A stretch of DNA of 64,000 bases from positions 62,001-126,000 of the forward strand of contig NZ_JBMSDZ010000004.1 of assembly GCF_049445995.1 (NCBI RefSeq), written 5' to 3'. This document shows, in pieces, positions 1-9,385 of the stretch (position 1 is the stretch's first letter; every line of letters begins with the position of its first letter). The notes beneath the pieces were generated by a model. It saw nothing but the letters and a program-made list of their open reading frames with translations. It searched no databases and was not told the origin of the DNA. The DNA is from Dyella_A sp049445995 (GTDB lineage Bacteria; Pseudomonadota; Gammaproteobacteria; Xanthomonadales; Rhodanobacteraceae). Made by a program: the position numbers and the translations under genes.

Positions 1-2293
1 CCACCATCAGCGGGGTCAGCGGCGAGGCCTGCTGCAGCGCCTGCACCTGGCGGGCGATCGACCTGGCCTGCTCGAAGCGCTTGGCGCGGTCGCGGTCGGC
101 GGAGCTGCCGGTCTTGTCCACGTTCTGGCGCGCCTTGGTGTGCACCGCGATCACCTGGAACCGCATCAGGCCGGCCTGGGCGGTCAGCAGCAGCGGCGGG
201 TGGTCGTGGATGTACGCGGTCTGGCCGTTGTCGTCCCAGGTTTCGTCGGCTGCCAGCTGGCGTACCGACAGCACCTTCACCCGATCGGTGCGCACCAGGA
301 AGCCGACGTCGATGCCGCTGGGGTCGTGGCCTTCCATCAGGTAGGCGTCGTAGCTGGCGTGGTAGTCGTCGCCGAGCTGCTTGGCCAGGCCCTGAAGCAG
401 GGCAAGGTTCTTCACTTCCTCCAGCGAGACCACGTCGGGCAGGCGCAGCACCGAGCCGATGTACGCGGCGAGCCGCTGCGTCTTGAGTTGCACCTCGGCG
501 GCGGTCGGCTCCGTGCTGCCGCCGCTGCAGGTATAGGTGGTGTCGAACGTGGTGTCGCAGAAGCGCTCGGTGTTGAGCGCGCCCACGCTCAAGGCCACCG
601 GCGGCGCCTTGTCCACCGCGCGTGGCAGCTCCACCGCATGCTTCAGCTTGAACTTCGTCGGGATCAGCGTGTACGCGCCGAAGTCGTAGGAGATCACGCC
701 CTCGGCCTCGAACGTCGAGCCGGCATTGAACGGGGTATTCAGCGGCACCGCGCCGAAATCGGCGGTGTTCATCTTGAACACCTCGGGGTTGCCGTCCCAG
801 TTGGGCAGGCTCACGCTGTCGGGCACCGGCACGCCGTAGACCACGCCCGGCTCGCGCAGCGAGCGCAGGCCGCTGGCGGTGATGCTGACTTCCGCGAACG
901 GCTCGCCGCTGAAGCGCTTGTTGCCGGTGTTGATCATGCCGTGGGACACCTTCACCCGCATGCTGATGAAGCACTGGAAGTTGGTGGCGCCGCACGAGAG
1001 GTGCTGCGGGTCGGAGGAGGGCGTGCTGGCGTCGAACCTGACCGCTTTCGGCAGTTCCGCGTCGTGCGAGACGACGTTGACCACCGGGTTCTTCAGTTCG
1101 GTCAGGTGGTAGTAGTTGTCCACCACCGCATCCACGTCCACCACGTCACCGATGGCGACGGTGGGCGCGCTGCCGGTGAACACGTAGACGCCGTTGGAGG
1201 TCAGCGGATCGGCGTCGGCGCGGCGGTCCGGCGTCTGCATGGTGAAGCCGGCCGGACCCACCGCGGTGACGATGTTGCCGTGGGTGAGCACGGTCTTGCC
1301 CAGCAGCGGCGAGGTCTGCTCGCGGCCCTGGATCTGCCAGATCTCGGCGTCGACCGGAATGTCGTACAGGATCGCGCCGATCGCGCTGTCGCGCGCCAGC
1401 GTGTAGCCGCCCGAGGGGTTGCTCAGGGTCACGTGGAAGGCGCGGTCGGTCTTGCCGACGGTGCTGCCGTGCACGGTGACGTTGAAGCTGGTGCTGCTCT
1501 GGCCCGGGGCGACGGTGAGGTCGGTGTCGAGCGCGTCGTAGTCGCCGGCGCTGGCCGAGGCGGTGTCGTCGGCGGTGGCCACGTGCACCGTGATGCCGCT
1601 GCCGGCCGGTGCCGGCTGGGACAGCGTGACGGTGAACGGCATCGCCACGTCGGTCGCGCCGCGCACGGTGGCGCTGGCATCGGCGATCGACACGCTGGCC
1701 CCCATCGCCACGCACGGGCTGGCGCTGTTGCTGGGGGCGCTGGGGCTGAGCAGCACGAAGTCGGCGCTGTTGTCGCCGCTGTCGTCGGGCAGCCCGGCGG
1801 CGTTCGTGCTGCGCACGTAGGACTGGTCGGCGTTGCTGCTGCCCAGCGAGGCCAGCGGCGTGCCTTCCTGGTAGGCCGAGCCGGAGCTCAGGCCGACCTG
1901 GTCGACGATCGTGCCGGCGCTGTCGAGGATCGCCAGGCCGCCGGTATCGGTGATGCCGGTGCTGTAGGTGAGGTCGCCCGCCACGCTGCCGGAGTAGCCG
2001 CCGCTGGACTTGTTGGTCAGCAGCAGGTGGCAGCCCGGCGCGATGCTGGTGCCGGCCGGCAGCGTCAGTCGCGTGCCGGTGGTGCCGCTGGCGTTGGAGC
2101 CGTTGAGCCGGTAGCCCGATATGTCCAGCGTGGTGGAGCCGGCGTTGATCAGCTCGACGAATTCGTCGTTGCCGCCGGCCGGCCCGCGGACGCGGAACTG
2201 GTTGATTTCAAGGTCGCTGGCGTAGGCCGAAAACGACAATGCCACGCCGGTCAGCGTCGCCAGCACGGCGCGCCGCATGTTGATTCTCTGCAT
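1..2293 (-). CDS. Secreted lamin-tail / Calx-beta / EEP-nuclease-like protein (C-terminus cut by window edge)
   Basis: The gene reads leftward off the window, so only the first 764 codons are visible. The start ATG is preceded by a purine-rich AGGGGAG about 9 nt upstream. Residues 1-25 look like a signal peptide (MRRAVLATLTGVALSFSAYA). Residues about 25-150 resemble a lamin-tail domain (NDEFVELIN, then LDISGYRL). Residues about 198-305 resemble a Calx-beta repeat. From about residue 600 an endonuclease/exonuclease/phosphatase fold begins, with the metal-binding motif DVVSLEEVKN near residues 620-629. Proteins of this build (ExeM/NucH-like) are extracellular nucleases, so the likely role is degrading external DNA for phosphate or biofilm turnover. 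The remaining catalytic motifs lie beyond the edge, so activity is inferred. It lies downstream of upp on the same strand, separated by a stem-loop. Confidence 0.75.
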   Translation of the reverse strand, partial: MQRINMRRAVLATLTGVALSFSAYASDLEINQFRVRGPAGGNDEFVELINAGSTTLDISGYRLNGSNASGTTGTRLTLPAGTSIAPGCHLLLTNKSSGGYSGSVAGDLTYSTGITDTGGLAILDSAGTIVDQVGLSSGSAYQEGTPLASLGSSNADQSYVRSTNAAGLPDDSGDNSADFVLLSPSAPSNSASPCVAMGASVSIADASATVRGATDVAMPFTVTLSQPAPAGSGITVHVATADDTASASAGDYDALDTDLTVAPGQSSTSFNVTVHGSTVGKTDRAFHVTLSNPSGGYTLARDSAIGAILYDIPVDAEIWQIQGREQTSPLLGKTVLTHGNIVTAVGPAGFTMQTPDRRADADPLTSNGVYVFTGSAPTVAIGDVVDVDAVVDNYYHLTELKNPVVNVVSHDAELPKAVRFDASTPSSDPQHLSCGATNFQCFISMRVKVSHGMINTGNKRFSGEPFAEVSITASGLRSLREPGVVYGVPVPDSVSLPNWDGNPEVFKMNTADFGAVPLNTPFNAGSTFEAEGVISYDFGAYTLIPTKFKLKHAVELPRAVDKAPPVALSVGALNTERFCDTTFDTTYTCSGGSTEPTAAEVQLKTQRLAAYIGSVLRLPDVVSLEEVKNLALLQGLAKQLGDDYHASYDAYLMEGHDPSGIDVGFLVRTDRVKVLSVRQLAADETWDDNGQTAYIHDHPPLLLTAQAGLMRFQVIAVHTKARQNVDKTGSSADRDRAKRFEQARSIARQVQALQQASPLTPLMV

Positions 2294-2401
2294 GAAAAGT
2301 CACTCCCCTCTGGCGGGATCCCTGCTGGATCCGTGGCACGCCGCACGCTAGCAAGCTTTTGCGACAGTTCTGCGAACGCTCCCCCCGGAGCTGCTCTGTC
2401 G

Positions 2402-2427
2402 GCGATGTCGACCCGTGTCGACATCGC
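2402..2427 (-). terminator. Perfect 11-bp stem-loop downstream of upp
   Basis: Arms of GCGATGTCGAC and its exact complement enclose a 4-nt loop, 44 nt past the upp stop in the direction of upp transcription. There is no U-tract, so it may end transcription weakly, stabilise the upp mRNA 3' end, or be a short dispersed palindrome. Confidence 0.4.
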
Positions 2428-2470
2428 ATTACTTTGCGTGATGTCGGGGTGGGATGAAACCCCCGTGCGC

Positions 2471-3115
2471 TCAGCCCGCGCCGGGCAGTTGCTTGGTGCC
2501 GAAGATCTTGTCGCCGGCATCGCCGAGGCCGGGCAGGATGTAGCCGTGCTCGTTGAGCCGCTGGTCGATCGCGGCGGTGTAGATATCCACATCCGGATGC
2601 GCCGCCTCGATGCGCTTGAGCCCCTCCGGCGCGGCGACCAGGAACAGCCCCTTGATGCGCCGGCAACCGGCCGCCTTGAGCATGTCCACGGTGGCCAGCA
2701 GGGTGCCGGCGGTGGCCAGCATCGGATCGACGATCAGCGCGATGCGCTCGTCCATGCGGCCGGTGAGCTTCTCGTAGTAGGTCACCGGCTTGAGCGTCTC
2801 CTCGTCGCGCTGCAGGCCGACCACGCTGACCTTGGCGGCCGGGATCAGGTCGAGCACGCCGGGCAGCATGCCCAGGCCGGCACGCAGGATCGGCACGATG
2901 GTGATCTTCTTGCCCTTGATCTGCTGCACGGTGAGCGGGCCGGCCCAGCCGTCGATCGCCTGCTCGATCGTCTCCAGGTCCTTGGTTGCCTCGTAGGTCA
3001 GCAGCGCGGCGACTTCCGAGGCCAGCTCGCGGAAATCCTTGGTGCTGATGCCGGCGCGGCGCATCAGGCCGAGCTTGTGCTGGATGAGCGGGTGGCGGAC
3101 TTCGACGATCGGCAT
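2471..3115 (-). CDS. upp: Uracil phosphoribosyltransferase
   Basis: This cytoplasmic pyrimidine salvage enzyme makes UMP and pyrophosphate from uracil and PRPP. At 214 aa it is close to the usual 208. The PRPP-binding loop reads VDPMLATAGT at residues 129-138. The C-terminal uracil-binding segment GDAGDKIFGTK is at 198-208. The N-terminus (MPIVEVRHPLIQHKLGLMR) matches family starts, so the ATG at 3115 is kept. It is divergent from the transporter at 3286 and appears monocistronic. The identity is clear from the conserved blocks along its whole length. Confidence 0.95.
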   Translation of the reverse strand: MPIVEVRHPLIQHKLGLMRRAGISTKDFRELASEVAALLTYEATKDLETIEQAIDGWAGPLTVQQIKGKKITIVPILRAGLGMLPGVLDLIPAAKVSVVGLQRDEETLKPVTYYEKLTGRMDERIALIVDPMLATAGTLLATVDMLKAAGCRRIKGLFLVAAPEGLKRIEAAHPDVDIYTAAIDQRLNEHGYILPGLGDAGDKIFGTKQLPGAG

Positions 3116-3285
3116 GCGCTGGCGGCCTGGCGGGGAGCGACGCGTGTCGCGGTGGCCGCCAAGCTTATCGGCCCGGGGCCGGTAAGCGCACCCGTGGCGT
3201 GCCGGTCGACCCGCGTTGCCAGCGGCCGGTGCATCGCCGATGCTTGCCCGGTACCGGCCGCCGTGCGGTCGAAGGGGGGGAGTAC

Positions 3286-4593
3286 ATGACCAAGGATGCG
3301 GCGCACGCCGTGGACGCCCGCCCGCTGCGCAGGCGCCAGGTCGCGGCGGTGGCGGTGGGCAACGCCATCGAGTTCTACGACTTCGTCACCTACGCGTTCT
3401 TCGCCACGCAGATCGGCCGCACGTTCTTCCCATCCGACGAACCGGGCGCCAGCCTGCTGGCCTCGCTGGCCACTTTCGGCGCCGGCTTCCTGACCCGGCC
3501 GCTGGGCGCGTGGGTGATCGGCCGCATGGGCGACCGGCGCGGGCGCAAGCCGGCGATGCTGCTGTCCTTCGGCCTGATCGGCGTGGCGGTGATCGGCCTG
3601 CCGCTGGTGCCGTCGTACGCGGCCATCGGCGTGGCGGCGCCGGTGCTGGTGGTGCTGTTCCGGCTGCTGCAGGGCTTCGCGCTGGGCGGCGAGGTGGGGC
3701 CGAGCACGGCGTTCCTGATGGAAGCCGCGCCGCCGCATCGCCGCGGCCTGTACATCTCGCTGCAGGCGATGAGCGCGGATGCGGCGGTGCTGGCCGCCGG
3801 GCTGGTCGGGGTGGCGCTGGCGCATGCGTTGACGCCGGCCCAGCTCGACGTCTGGGGCTGGCGCGTGGCGCTGGGCCTGGGCGCGGTGATCGTGCCGTTC
3901 GGGCTGGTGCTGCGCCGCACCCTGGTGGAGACCTTCGAGCCGCGCCGGCCTCCGCAACCAGCGGCTGGGTCGGGCTACCTGCGGGTGGGCCTGCTCGGCC
4001 TGGCGATGCTGGCCGCGGCGACCACCAGCAACTACGTGCTCGAATACATGACCACCTACGCCAATGCCACGCTGGGTCTGCCCGAACGCGTGGCGCTGGG
4101 CGCCACCGCGCTGATCGGCCTGTGCGGGCTGGTGTGCGATCCGCTGAGCGGCTGGCTGTCCGACCGCCTCGGCCGCAAGCCGGTGATGCTGGTACCGTGG
4201 CTGGCGCTGCTGCTGGCGATCCTGCCCGCGTTCTGGCTGCTCGACCGTGAGCGCAGCGGCGCGGTGCTGTACGGAGCGACCATCGTGCTGACGGTGGCCT
4301 CCACGCTGTCCACCGGCACCGTGCTGGTGGCGGTGACCGAGTCGCTGCCGGCGCACGTGCGCTCCGGCGCGCTGGCGATGGTCTACGCGCTGGCCATCTC
4401 GGTGTTCGGCGGCTCCACCCAGTTCGCGGTGGCGTGGCTCACGCGGCTTAGCGGCAATGCGCTGGCGCCGGCGTGGTACATGATCGGCAGCGTGCTGGTG
4501 GGCCTGCTGGCGGTGTCGTTCCTGCCCGAGTCGGCGCCGGTGCGGCTGCGGCGCCGGTTGGCCGATCCGGCGCCGCTGCCGATTCCCGAATAG
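3286..4593 (+). CDS. MFS transporter, metabolite:H+ symporter (MHS) type, citrate/dicarboxylate-like
   Basis: A 435-aa inner-membrane carrier with about 12 predicted hydrophobic segments. The start ATG follows a GGGGGGAG ribosome-binding site; the longer frame upstream has no supporting features. MHS hallmarks are the N-terminal GNAIEFYDFVTYAFFATQIG, the loop GDRRGRKPAM after TM2 (about residue 82) and its pseudo-repeat SDRLGRKPV after TM8 (about residue 292). The family includes CitA (citrate), TcuC (tricarballylate) and ProP, so a proton-coupled organic acid or osmolyte substrate is likely but cannot be fixed from sequence. It stands alone, divergent from upp and convergent with the aminotransferase, with a strong hairpin right after its stop. 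Confidence 0.82.
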   Translation: MTKDAAHAVDARPLRRRQVAAVAVGNAIEFYDFVTYAFFATQIGRTFFPSDEPGASLLASLATFGAGFLTRPLGAWVIGRMGDRRGRKPAMLLSFGLIGVAVIGLPLVPSYAAIGVAAPVLVVLFRLLQGFALGGEVGPSTAFLMEAAPPHRRGLYISLQAMSADAAVLAAGLVGVALAHALTPAQLDVWGWRVALGLGAVIVPFGLVLRRTLVETFEPRRPPQPAAGSGYLRVGLLGLAMLAAATTSNYVLEYMTTYANATLGLPERVALGATALIGLCGLVCDPLSGWLSDRLGRKPVMLVPWLALLLAILPAFWLLDRERSGAVLYGATIVLTVASTLSTGTVLVAVTESLPAHVRSGALAMVYALAISVFGGSTQFAVAWLTRLSGNALAPAWYMIGSVLVGLLAVSFLPESAPVRLRRRLADPAPLPIPE

Positions 4594-4627
4594 ACGAAGG
4601 GCGCGCCGGTGAGGACGCGCCCTTCGT
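4594..4627. terminator. Hairpin terminator shared by convergent genes
   Basis: A perfect 12-bp stem (ACGAAGGGCGCG and its complement) with a 10-nt loop starts at the base after the transporter stop codon and ends 28 nt before the aminotransferase stop on the other strand. T-rich sequence is minimal. Its position between converging genes supports a bidirectional terminator. Confidence 0.75.
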
Positions 4628-4655
4628 GTTGCGGCTTGCCGAGCAGCCCGGTGGT

Positions 4656-6152
4656 TTACGCGGCCTCGGCCTGCGCGCGCCTGGGACCGTGCAGCAGCGC
4701 GCTCTTCACGTGGGCCACGATCAGGTCGACCTCGGCGCTGGTCACGTTGAAGTGCGGGGTGAAGCGCAGCGAGTTGACGCCGCCGTGGATCACGCCGATG
4801 CCGCGCTCGCGCATGTACTCCTCGGTGGAGCCGGCGCCGTAGCACTTGTACTGCGGGGCCAGTTCGCAGGAGAACAGCAGGCCGGTGCCCTGCACCTTGG
4901 TGATCAGGCCGCCGAGCTCGTCCTTCAGCGCGTTGAGCTTGGTCACGAATTCCCTGCCGCGCTCGCGGATGTTCTCGCGCACCGCATCGGTGAGCAGTTC
5001 CATCGTGGCGCAGGCCACGTCCAGCGCGCGCGGGTTGGCGGTCATGGTGTTGCCGTAGATGCCCTTGCGGTACAGCGCGGCGGTGCGCTCGTTCACGGCG
5101 AGCACCGACATCGGGTACTGGCCGGCGTTGAGCGCCTTGGAGTAGGTCTCCATGTCCGGCGCTTCGAGCTTCTCGAAGCCGGGGTAGTCGACGATCGACA
5201 GCACGCCGTGGGCGCGCAGGCCGGCCTGGATCGAGTCCACCAGCAGCAGCGTGCCGTGCGCCTTGGTCAGCTCGCGCGCGGCGGCGTAGAACTCCGGCGT
5301 CACCGCGCGACCGGGGTCGCCTTCGCCCATCACCGGCTCCAGGAACATCGCCTCGATGTGCCAGCCCTGCCGGTCGGCTTCGTCGAAGGCGGCCTTGAGC
5401 TGTTCGACGTCGTACGGGGCGACGGTGATCAGGCTGTCCTCGTGGCGGTAGCTGGCCAGGTACTGGCTGTAGGTCTTGCGCGACGAATCCGAGTACAGCG
5501 CCGGCTTGTCGGTGCGGCCGTGGAAGGCACCCTTGACCGCCAGGCGCTTGATCGCGCGGCCCTCGTGACGGCCGCCGGCGTCGGTCATCGCCCTGGCGTT
5601 GACGTCGGCGATGCGGCAGGCCAGGCCCACGGCCTCGGAGCCGGAGTTCAGGCACAGGAAGCGGGCGAACGGGAAGCCGCCGCGGCGATGGCCGATCTCG
5701 CGGCGCAGCGCCTCGTTCATGCGCAGCTGGGCGACGCTCGGCGTCATCACGTTGGCCATCACCTGCGGACGGGCCAGCGCTTCGAGGATCGCCGGCTCGT
5801 TGTGGCCGAAGCCCAGCATGCCGTAGCCGCCGTTGTCGTGGACCACCGCGCCCTTCAGCGTCACCACCCACGGGCCGCGCGCGGCAGCCGGCAGGTAGGG
5901 GTTGATCGCGTCGTCCGGGTAAAAGTTGACGTAGCCGGCCTGCGCGCGATCGAGCTGTTCGCTCTCGTCGAGCTTCAGGAAGTCGGCCAGCTCCGCGCGC
6001 AGCTCGCGATGGCGCGCCACCGCCTCGGCCACCGCCTGCCCGAGCATCGGATCGATCGCCGCCATGCGCTCGATGCTGGCGTCGTCCAGGCCGGTGGTCC
6101 GCGGCTGGCCGCCGAATTCGCGCAGTTCGCGCAGCTGTTCAATGACGTGCAT
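4656..6152 (-). CDS. PLP-dependent class III aminotransferase
   Basis: A 498-aa cytoplasmic PLP enzyme. The start ATG has an excellent ribosome-binding site (GAGGAGGAG, 7 nt upstream), which excludes the 53 extra N-terminal codons of the open frame. Class III features include the PLP-binding block FLCLNSGSEAVGLACR, the aspartate motif LLLVDSIQAGLRAHG and the Schiff-base lysine in TYSKALNAG (Lys339). The long N-terminus (about 90 residues before the first conserved block) and the motif DSSRKTYSQYLASY are not those of the classical acetylornithine or GABA aminotransferases. The amino donor could be an omega-amino acid such as lysine or ornithine, but sequence alone does not settle it. It has no operon partners and is divergent from the ABC operon at 6446. 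Confidence 0.85.
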   Translation of the reverse strand: MHVIEQLRELREFGGQPRTTGLDDASIERMAAIDPMLGQAVAEAVARHRELRAELADFLKLDESEQLDRAQAGYVNFYPDDAINPYLPAAARGPWVVTLKGAVVHDNGGYGMLGFGHNEPAILEALARPQVMANVMTPSVAQLRMNEALRREIGHRRGGFPFARFLCLNSGSEAVGLACRIADVNARAMTDAGGRHEGRAIKRLAVKGAFHGRTDKPALYSDSSRKTYSQYLASYRHEDSLITVAPYDVEQLKAAFDEADRQGWHIEAMFLEPVMGEGDPGRAVTPEFYAAARELTKAHGTLLLVDSIQAGLRAHGVLSIVDYPGFEKLEAPDMETYSKALNAGQYPMSVLAVNERTAALYRKGIYGNTMTANPRALDVACATMELLTDAVRENIRERGREFVTKLNALKDELGGLITKVQGTGLLFSCELAPQYKCYGAGSTEEYMRERGIGVIHGGVNSLRFTPHFNVTSAEVDLIVAHVKSALLHGPRRAQAEAA

Positions 6153-6445
6153 AACGCTCCTCCTCAACCTCCGTCGGCGCCTCGCTCCCAACGCAAAGCA
6201 GGCCGGCGGATTGGTGATATGGGCGGGAACGCCGCACCGCACCCGGAGCGCTTTCCCGCAGGCCCTTCGGGCCGTCTGATGCACCGCCGCACAAGGGCCG
6301 GCGGGCTTCACGCATCCGTCGAGGATACCGCGCGGGCGGGTTTCCCGGTACCCCGCATGACGCCTGTCAGGCGCGATACGTGATGCCCGCGAGTGGCCGC
6401 AAACCCTTGTGCCGCTTACGGTTGCGCCATGCCGAGGAGACCTGC

Positions 6446-7360
6446 ATGAATACCCTGGACACCCCCGTCGCCGCGCTTGCCGGCGTCACCCTGCGCTACG
6501 GCGCGGTTACCGCACTGGACCGGCTCGACCTGGCCGTGCGTCCCGGCGAACTGCTGGCCCTGCTCGGCCCCAACGGTGCCGGCAAGAGCACCAGCGTGGC
6601 CACCCTGCTCGGCCTGGTGCGGCCGCAGGCCGGCCAGGCCACGCTGTTCGGTGCCGACCCGCAGCGGGTCGAGGCGCGCCGGCGCATCGGGGTGATGCTG
6701 CAGTCGGCAGTGTTGCCGGCCACGCTCACCGTGGCCGAGCTGCTGCGCCTGACCGCCAGCTACTATCCCGATCCGCGGCCGCTGGACGAAAGCGCTGCCC
6801 TGGCGGGCCTGGCCGACCTGCTGAAGCGGCCCTACGGCAAGCTTTCCGGCGGGCAGCAGCGCCGGGTGCAGTTTGCCCTGGCGCTGTGCGGTCGACCCGA
6901 GCTGCTGTTTCTGGACGAGCCCACCGTCGGCATGGATATCGACGCGCGCGAACGGCTATGGGCCACGATGCGCACGGTGGTGGCGCAGGGATGCGCCGTG
7001 GTGCTCACCACGCACTACCTGGAAGAGGCCGAGGCGCTGGCCCAGCGCGTGGTGGTGATCGACCGCGGCCGCGTGCTTACCGAGGGCAGCGTCGACGACC
7101 TGCGTGCCCGTGTGGCGCTTACCCGCATCCGTTGCATCAGCGATCTGGACGAGACGGCCATCGCCCGCTGGAACGGCGTGGCCGGGGCGTCCCGCGAAGG
7201 CGATCGACTGATCGTCACCACTGCTGCCGCCGAGCCGGTGCTGCGCCGCCTGCTCGACGCCGACAGCGCGCTGTCCGAACTCGAGGTGCGCCGCGCCGGC
7301 CTGGCCGAGGCGTTCAGCGCACTCACCCGCACCGACACCGTCACCCAGGAAGCTGCCTGA
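6446..7360 (+). CDS. ABC transporter ATP-binding protein (drug/antibiotic exporter type)
   Basis: A 304-aa ATPase and first gene of a five-gene unit. The ATG follows GAGGAGA. Walker A GPNGAGKST lies near residues 40-48, the signature LSGGQQRR at 133, Walker B LLFLDEPTVGMD from 153, and the H-loop motif TTHYLEEAE follows. The C-terminal 80 residues form the accessory domain common in CcmA/DrrA-type export ATPases. It overlaps the permease gene by the ATGA junction. The arrangement ABC-2 ATPase, permease, DesK-type kinase and NarL-type regulator is seen in systems that sense and export membrane-active compounds (for example LnrLMNJK of Bacillus), so export or membrane-stress defence is the likely role. 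The substrate is unknown. Confidence 0.9.
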   Translation: MNTLDTPVAALAGVTLRYGAVTALDRLDLAVRPGELLALLGPNGAGKSTSVATLLGLVRPQAGQATLFGADPQRVEARRRIGVMLQSAVLPATLTVAELLRLTASYYPDPRPLDESAALAGLADLLKRPYGKLSGGQQRRVQFALALCGRPELLFLDEPTVGMDIDARERLWATMRTVVAQGCAVVLTTHYLEEAEALAQRVVVIDRGRVLTEGSVDDLRARVALTRIRCISDLDETAIARWNGVAGASREGDRLIVTTAAAEPVLRRLLDADSALSELEVRRAGLAEAFSALTRTDTVTQEAA

Positions 7361-8130
7361 TGAACACCGTTGCCGCCGCTTTGCCGATGCCGCCGCGCCG
7401 CGTGCTCGGCGCCTACCTCGCCGAGATCCGCAGCGAATGCCTGCGTTACCTGCGGGCGCCCTCGTTCATCCTGCCGGTGACGCTGTTCTCCACCGTGTTC
7501 TACCTGATGTTCGGCGCGCTGCTGAACCATCCCGGCTCCGACGCCTCGCGCTACCTGCTGGCCAGCTACACCACGTTCGGGGTGATCGGGCCGGGCCTGT
7601 TCGGCTTTGGCGTGTCGCTGGCGATCGAACGCGATGGCGGCCTGCTGACCCTCAAGCGTGCGCTGCCGATGCCGCCCGGTGCCTACCTCTTGGGCAAGAT
7701 GGTGATGGCCATGATCGTGGCCGGCCTGGTGGTGGTGCTGCTGCTCACGCTCGGACTCACGCTGGGAGGCGTGAGCCTGACCCCGCTGCGCATTCTCGCT
7801 ATGCTGGCCGCCGGCGCGTTCGGCGTGCTGCCGTTCTGCGCGCTGGGCATGTTCGTCGGCACGCTGATCAAGGGGCAGGGCGCGCCGGGCCTGCTCAACC
7901 TGGTCTATCTGCCGATGGCGTTCCTGTCGGGCCTGTGGCTGCCGCTGTCGATGCTGCCGAAGTTCCTGCAGTCGCTGGCGCCGCTGTGGCCCAGCTACCA
8001 CCTCAACCAGCTCACCCTGGCGGCGGTCGGCCTGGGTTCCGGTCCGCTGCTCGGCCACGTGCTGGCCCTGGCGGCGTTCGCGGTGGTGTTCCTCGCGTTG
8101 GCGACGCGGCGGCTGCGGCGGTTAGGCTGA
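7360..8130 (+). CDS. ABC-2 type permease
   Basis: A 256-aa inner-membrane protein with about six hydrophobic segments. It partners the ATPase encoded directly upstream, and the ATGA overlap suggests coupled translation. Features of ABC-2 permeases are visible: an N-terminal cytoplasmic lead (RSECLRYLRAPSFILPVTLFS), the loop ERDGGLLTLKRALPMPP between TM2 and TM3, and the late LPMAFLSGLWLPLSMLP segment. It would form the export channel of the pair. The kinase gene follows 43 nt downstream on the same strand. Confidence 0.88.
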   Translation: MNTVAAALPMPPRRVLGAYLAEIRSECLRYLRAPSFILPVTLFSTVFYLMFGALLNHPGSDASRYLLASYTTFGVIGPGLFGFGVSLAIERDGGLLTLKRALPMPPGAYLLGKMVMAMIVAGLVVVLLLTLGLTLGGVSLTPLRILAMLAAGAFGVLPFCALGMFVGTLIKGQGAPGLLNLVYLPMAFLSGLWLPLSMLPKFLQSLAPLWPSYHLNQLTLAAVGLGSGPLLGHVLALAAFAVVFLALATRRLRRLG

Positions 8131-8173
8131 TGGCTGGCCCAGGTCGGTCGGACGGAACGGTCGGGATTCGTGC

Positions 8174-9385
8174 ATGAGCTTTCTGAGCTGTCCCCGTTGG
8201 ATGCAGCCGGCGCCGGACTCGGTCGTAGCCGAGAACATCCGTCGCGACAAGGTGCCGTACAGCGACGCGATCCACCTGCTGTGGTCGGCCTGGATCTTCG
8301 TGACGCCGCTGTTCGGCGGCGGTTACACGCTGACCTGGTTGTACTTCACCGTGGTCTCGTACCCGGTGTTCCTTGTGCTGTACACGATGACCCTGCTGTC
8401 GCCGCGGCGCACCGCCTACCGCTATCCGCTGGGCATGGCGGCGCTGTGCCTGGTGATGCTGGCGCGCTATCCCAGCGGGATCAGCTACTTCGTCTATGCC
8501 TGCGTGATGCTGCGCCCGTGCAACATGCGCTTCAGCCTCTCGCTGCTTTGCCTGCTCGGTCTCAACCTGGCCTTCGTGGCGGCGGTGTGGCTGGTCGGCT
8601 ACCCGTGGCAGATGATGGTCTACATCCCGGCGACCACGCTGATCATCAGCGTCATCGTCAACGTGGAGCACCTGGCGCAGGAGAAGGATGCCGCGCTGAA
8701 GCTCTCCCATGACGAGGTGCGCCGCCTCGCCGCCACTGCCGAGCGCGAGCGGATCGGCCGCGACCTGCATGACCTGCTCGGTCACACGCTGTCGCTGATC
8801 ACGCTGAAGCTGGAGCTGTCGCGCAAGCTGTTCGACCGCGATGGCGAGGCGGCCCGGCGCGAGATGAGCGAGGCCGAAAGCGTGGCGCGCCATGCGCTGG
8901 CCGAGGTGCGCGCGGCGGTCACCGGCATTCGTGCCACCGACCTGGCCGCGGAGCTTGCCTCGGCGCGCCTGCTGCTGGGCGCCTCGGGCGTGCATCTGGA
9001 TTACCGGCTGCCGGCGCTGCAGTTGCCCGAGCACATCGAGCGCGGCCTGGCGCTGGTGATCCGCGAGGCGTCCACCAACATCGTGCGCCACGCCCGCGCC
9101 ACCGAGGCGAAGATCGCCTTGTCGGCCGAGGGCGCCGAGGTGCTGCTGCAGGTCGGCGACAACGGTCGCGGCGGCCTGCTGCTCGAAGGCAACGGCCTGG
9201 CCGGCATGCGCGAGCGCGTGGACGGCATCGGCGGCGTGCTGCGGATCGAGTCGCCGGCCGGGCGCGGCACCTGCCTGCGCGTGCGCGTGCCGGTGCCATC
9301 GGCCATGCCGGTGGCGCACGCGGCGCTGCGCGAGGGCATGCGTGCGGACGCGCCGCGCGACGATGCCGACCGGAGCGCCGCGTGA
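8174..9385 (+). CDS. DesK-like sensor histidine kinase (first of a tandem pair)
   Basis: A 403-aa membrane kinase. Residues about 30-165 form a 4-5 helix membrane sensor. A HisKA_3 dimerisation domain follows, with the phosphoacceptor motif DLHDLLGHTLS (His199). The HATPase domain ends with the G-box NGLAGMRERV. The C-terminal tail is alanine- and arginine-rich. It overlaps the second kinase gene by 4 nt. Both kinases probably act on the single regulator at 10590. The ATG has only a weak upstream ribosome-binding site. The ligand is unknown; a membrane property or an exported compound is plausible from the neighbouring ABC exporter. Confidence 0.87.
   Translation: MSFLSCPRWMQPAPDSVVAENIRRDKVPYSDAIHLLWSAWIFVTPLFGGGYTLTWLYFTVVSYPVFLVLYTMTLLSPRRTAYRYPLGMAALCLVMLARYPSGISYFVYACVMLRPCNMRFSLSLLCLLGLNLAFVAAVWLVGYPWQMMVYIPATTLIISVIVNVEHLAQEKDAALKLSHDEVRRLAATAERERIGRDLHDLLGHTLSLITLKLELSRKLFDRDGEAARREMSEAESVARHALAEVRAAVTGIRATDLAAELASARLLLGASGVHLDYRLPALQLPEHIERGLALVIREASTNIVRHARATEAKIALSAEGAEVLLQVGDNGRGGLLLEGNGLAGMRERVDGIGGVLRIESPAGRGTCLRVRVPVPSAMPVAHAALREGMRADAPRDDADRSAA

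Noticed and set aside
140..3289. A 1,049-codon open frame on the plus strand across the nuclease and upp genes
   Set aside because: It is antisense to two recognisable genes and has the His/Arg/Val/Gly-rich composition of a GC-rich shadow frame.
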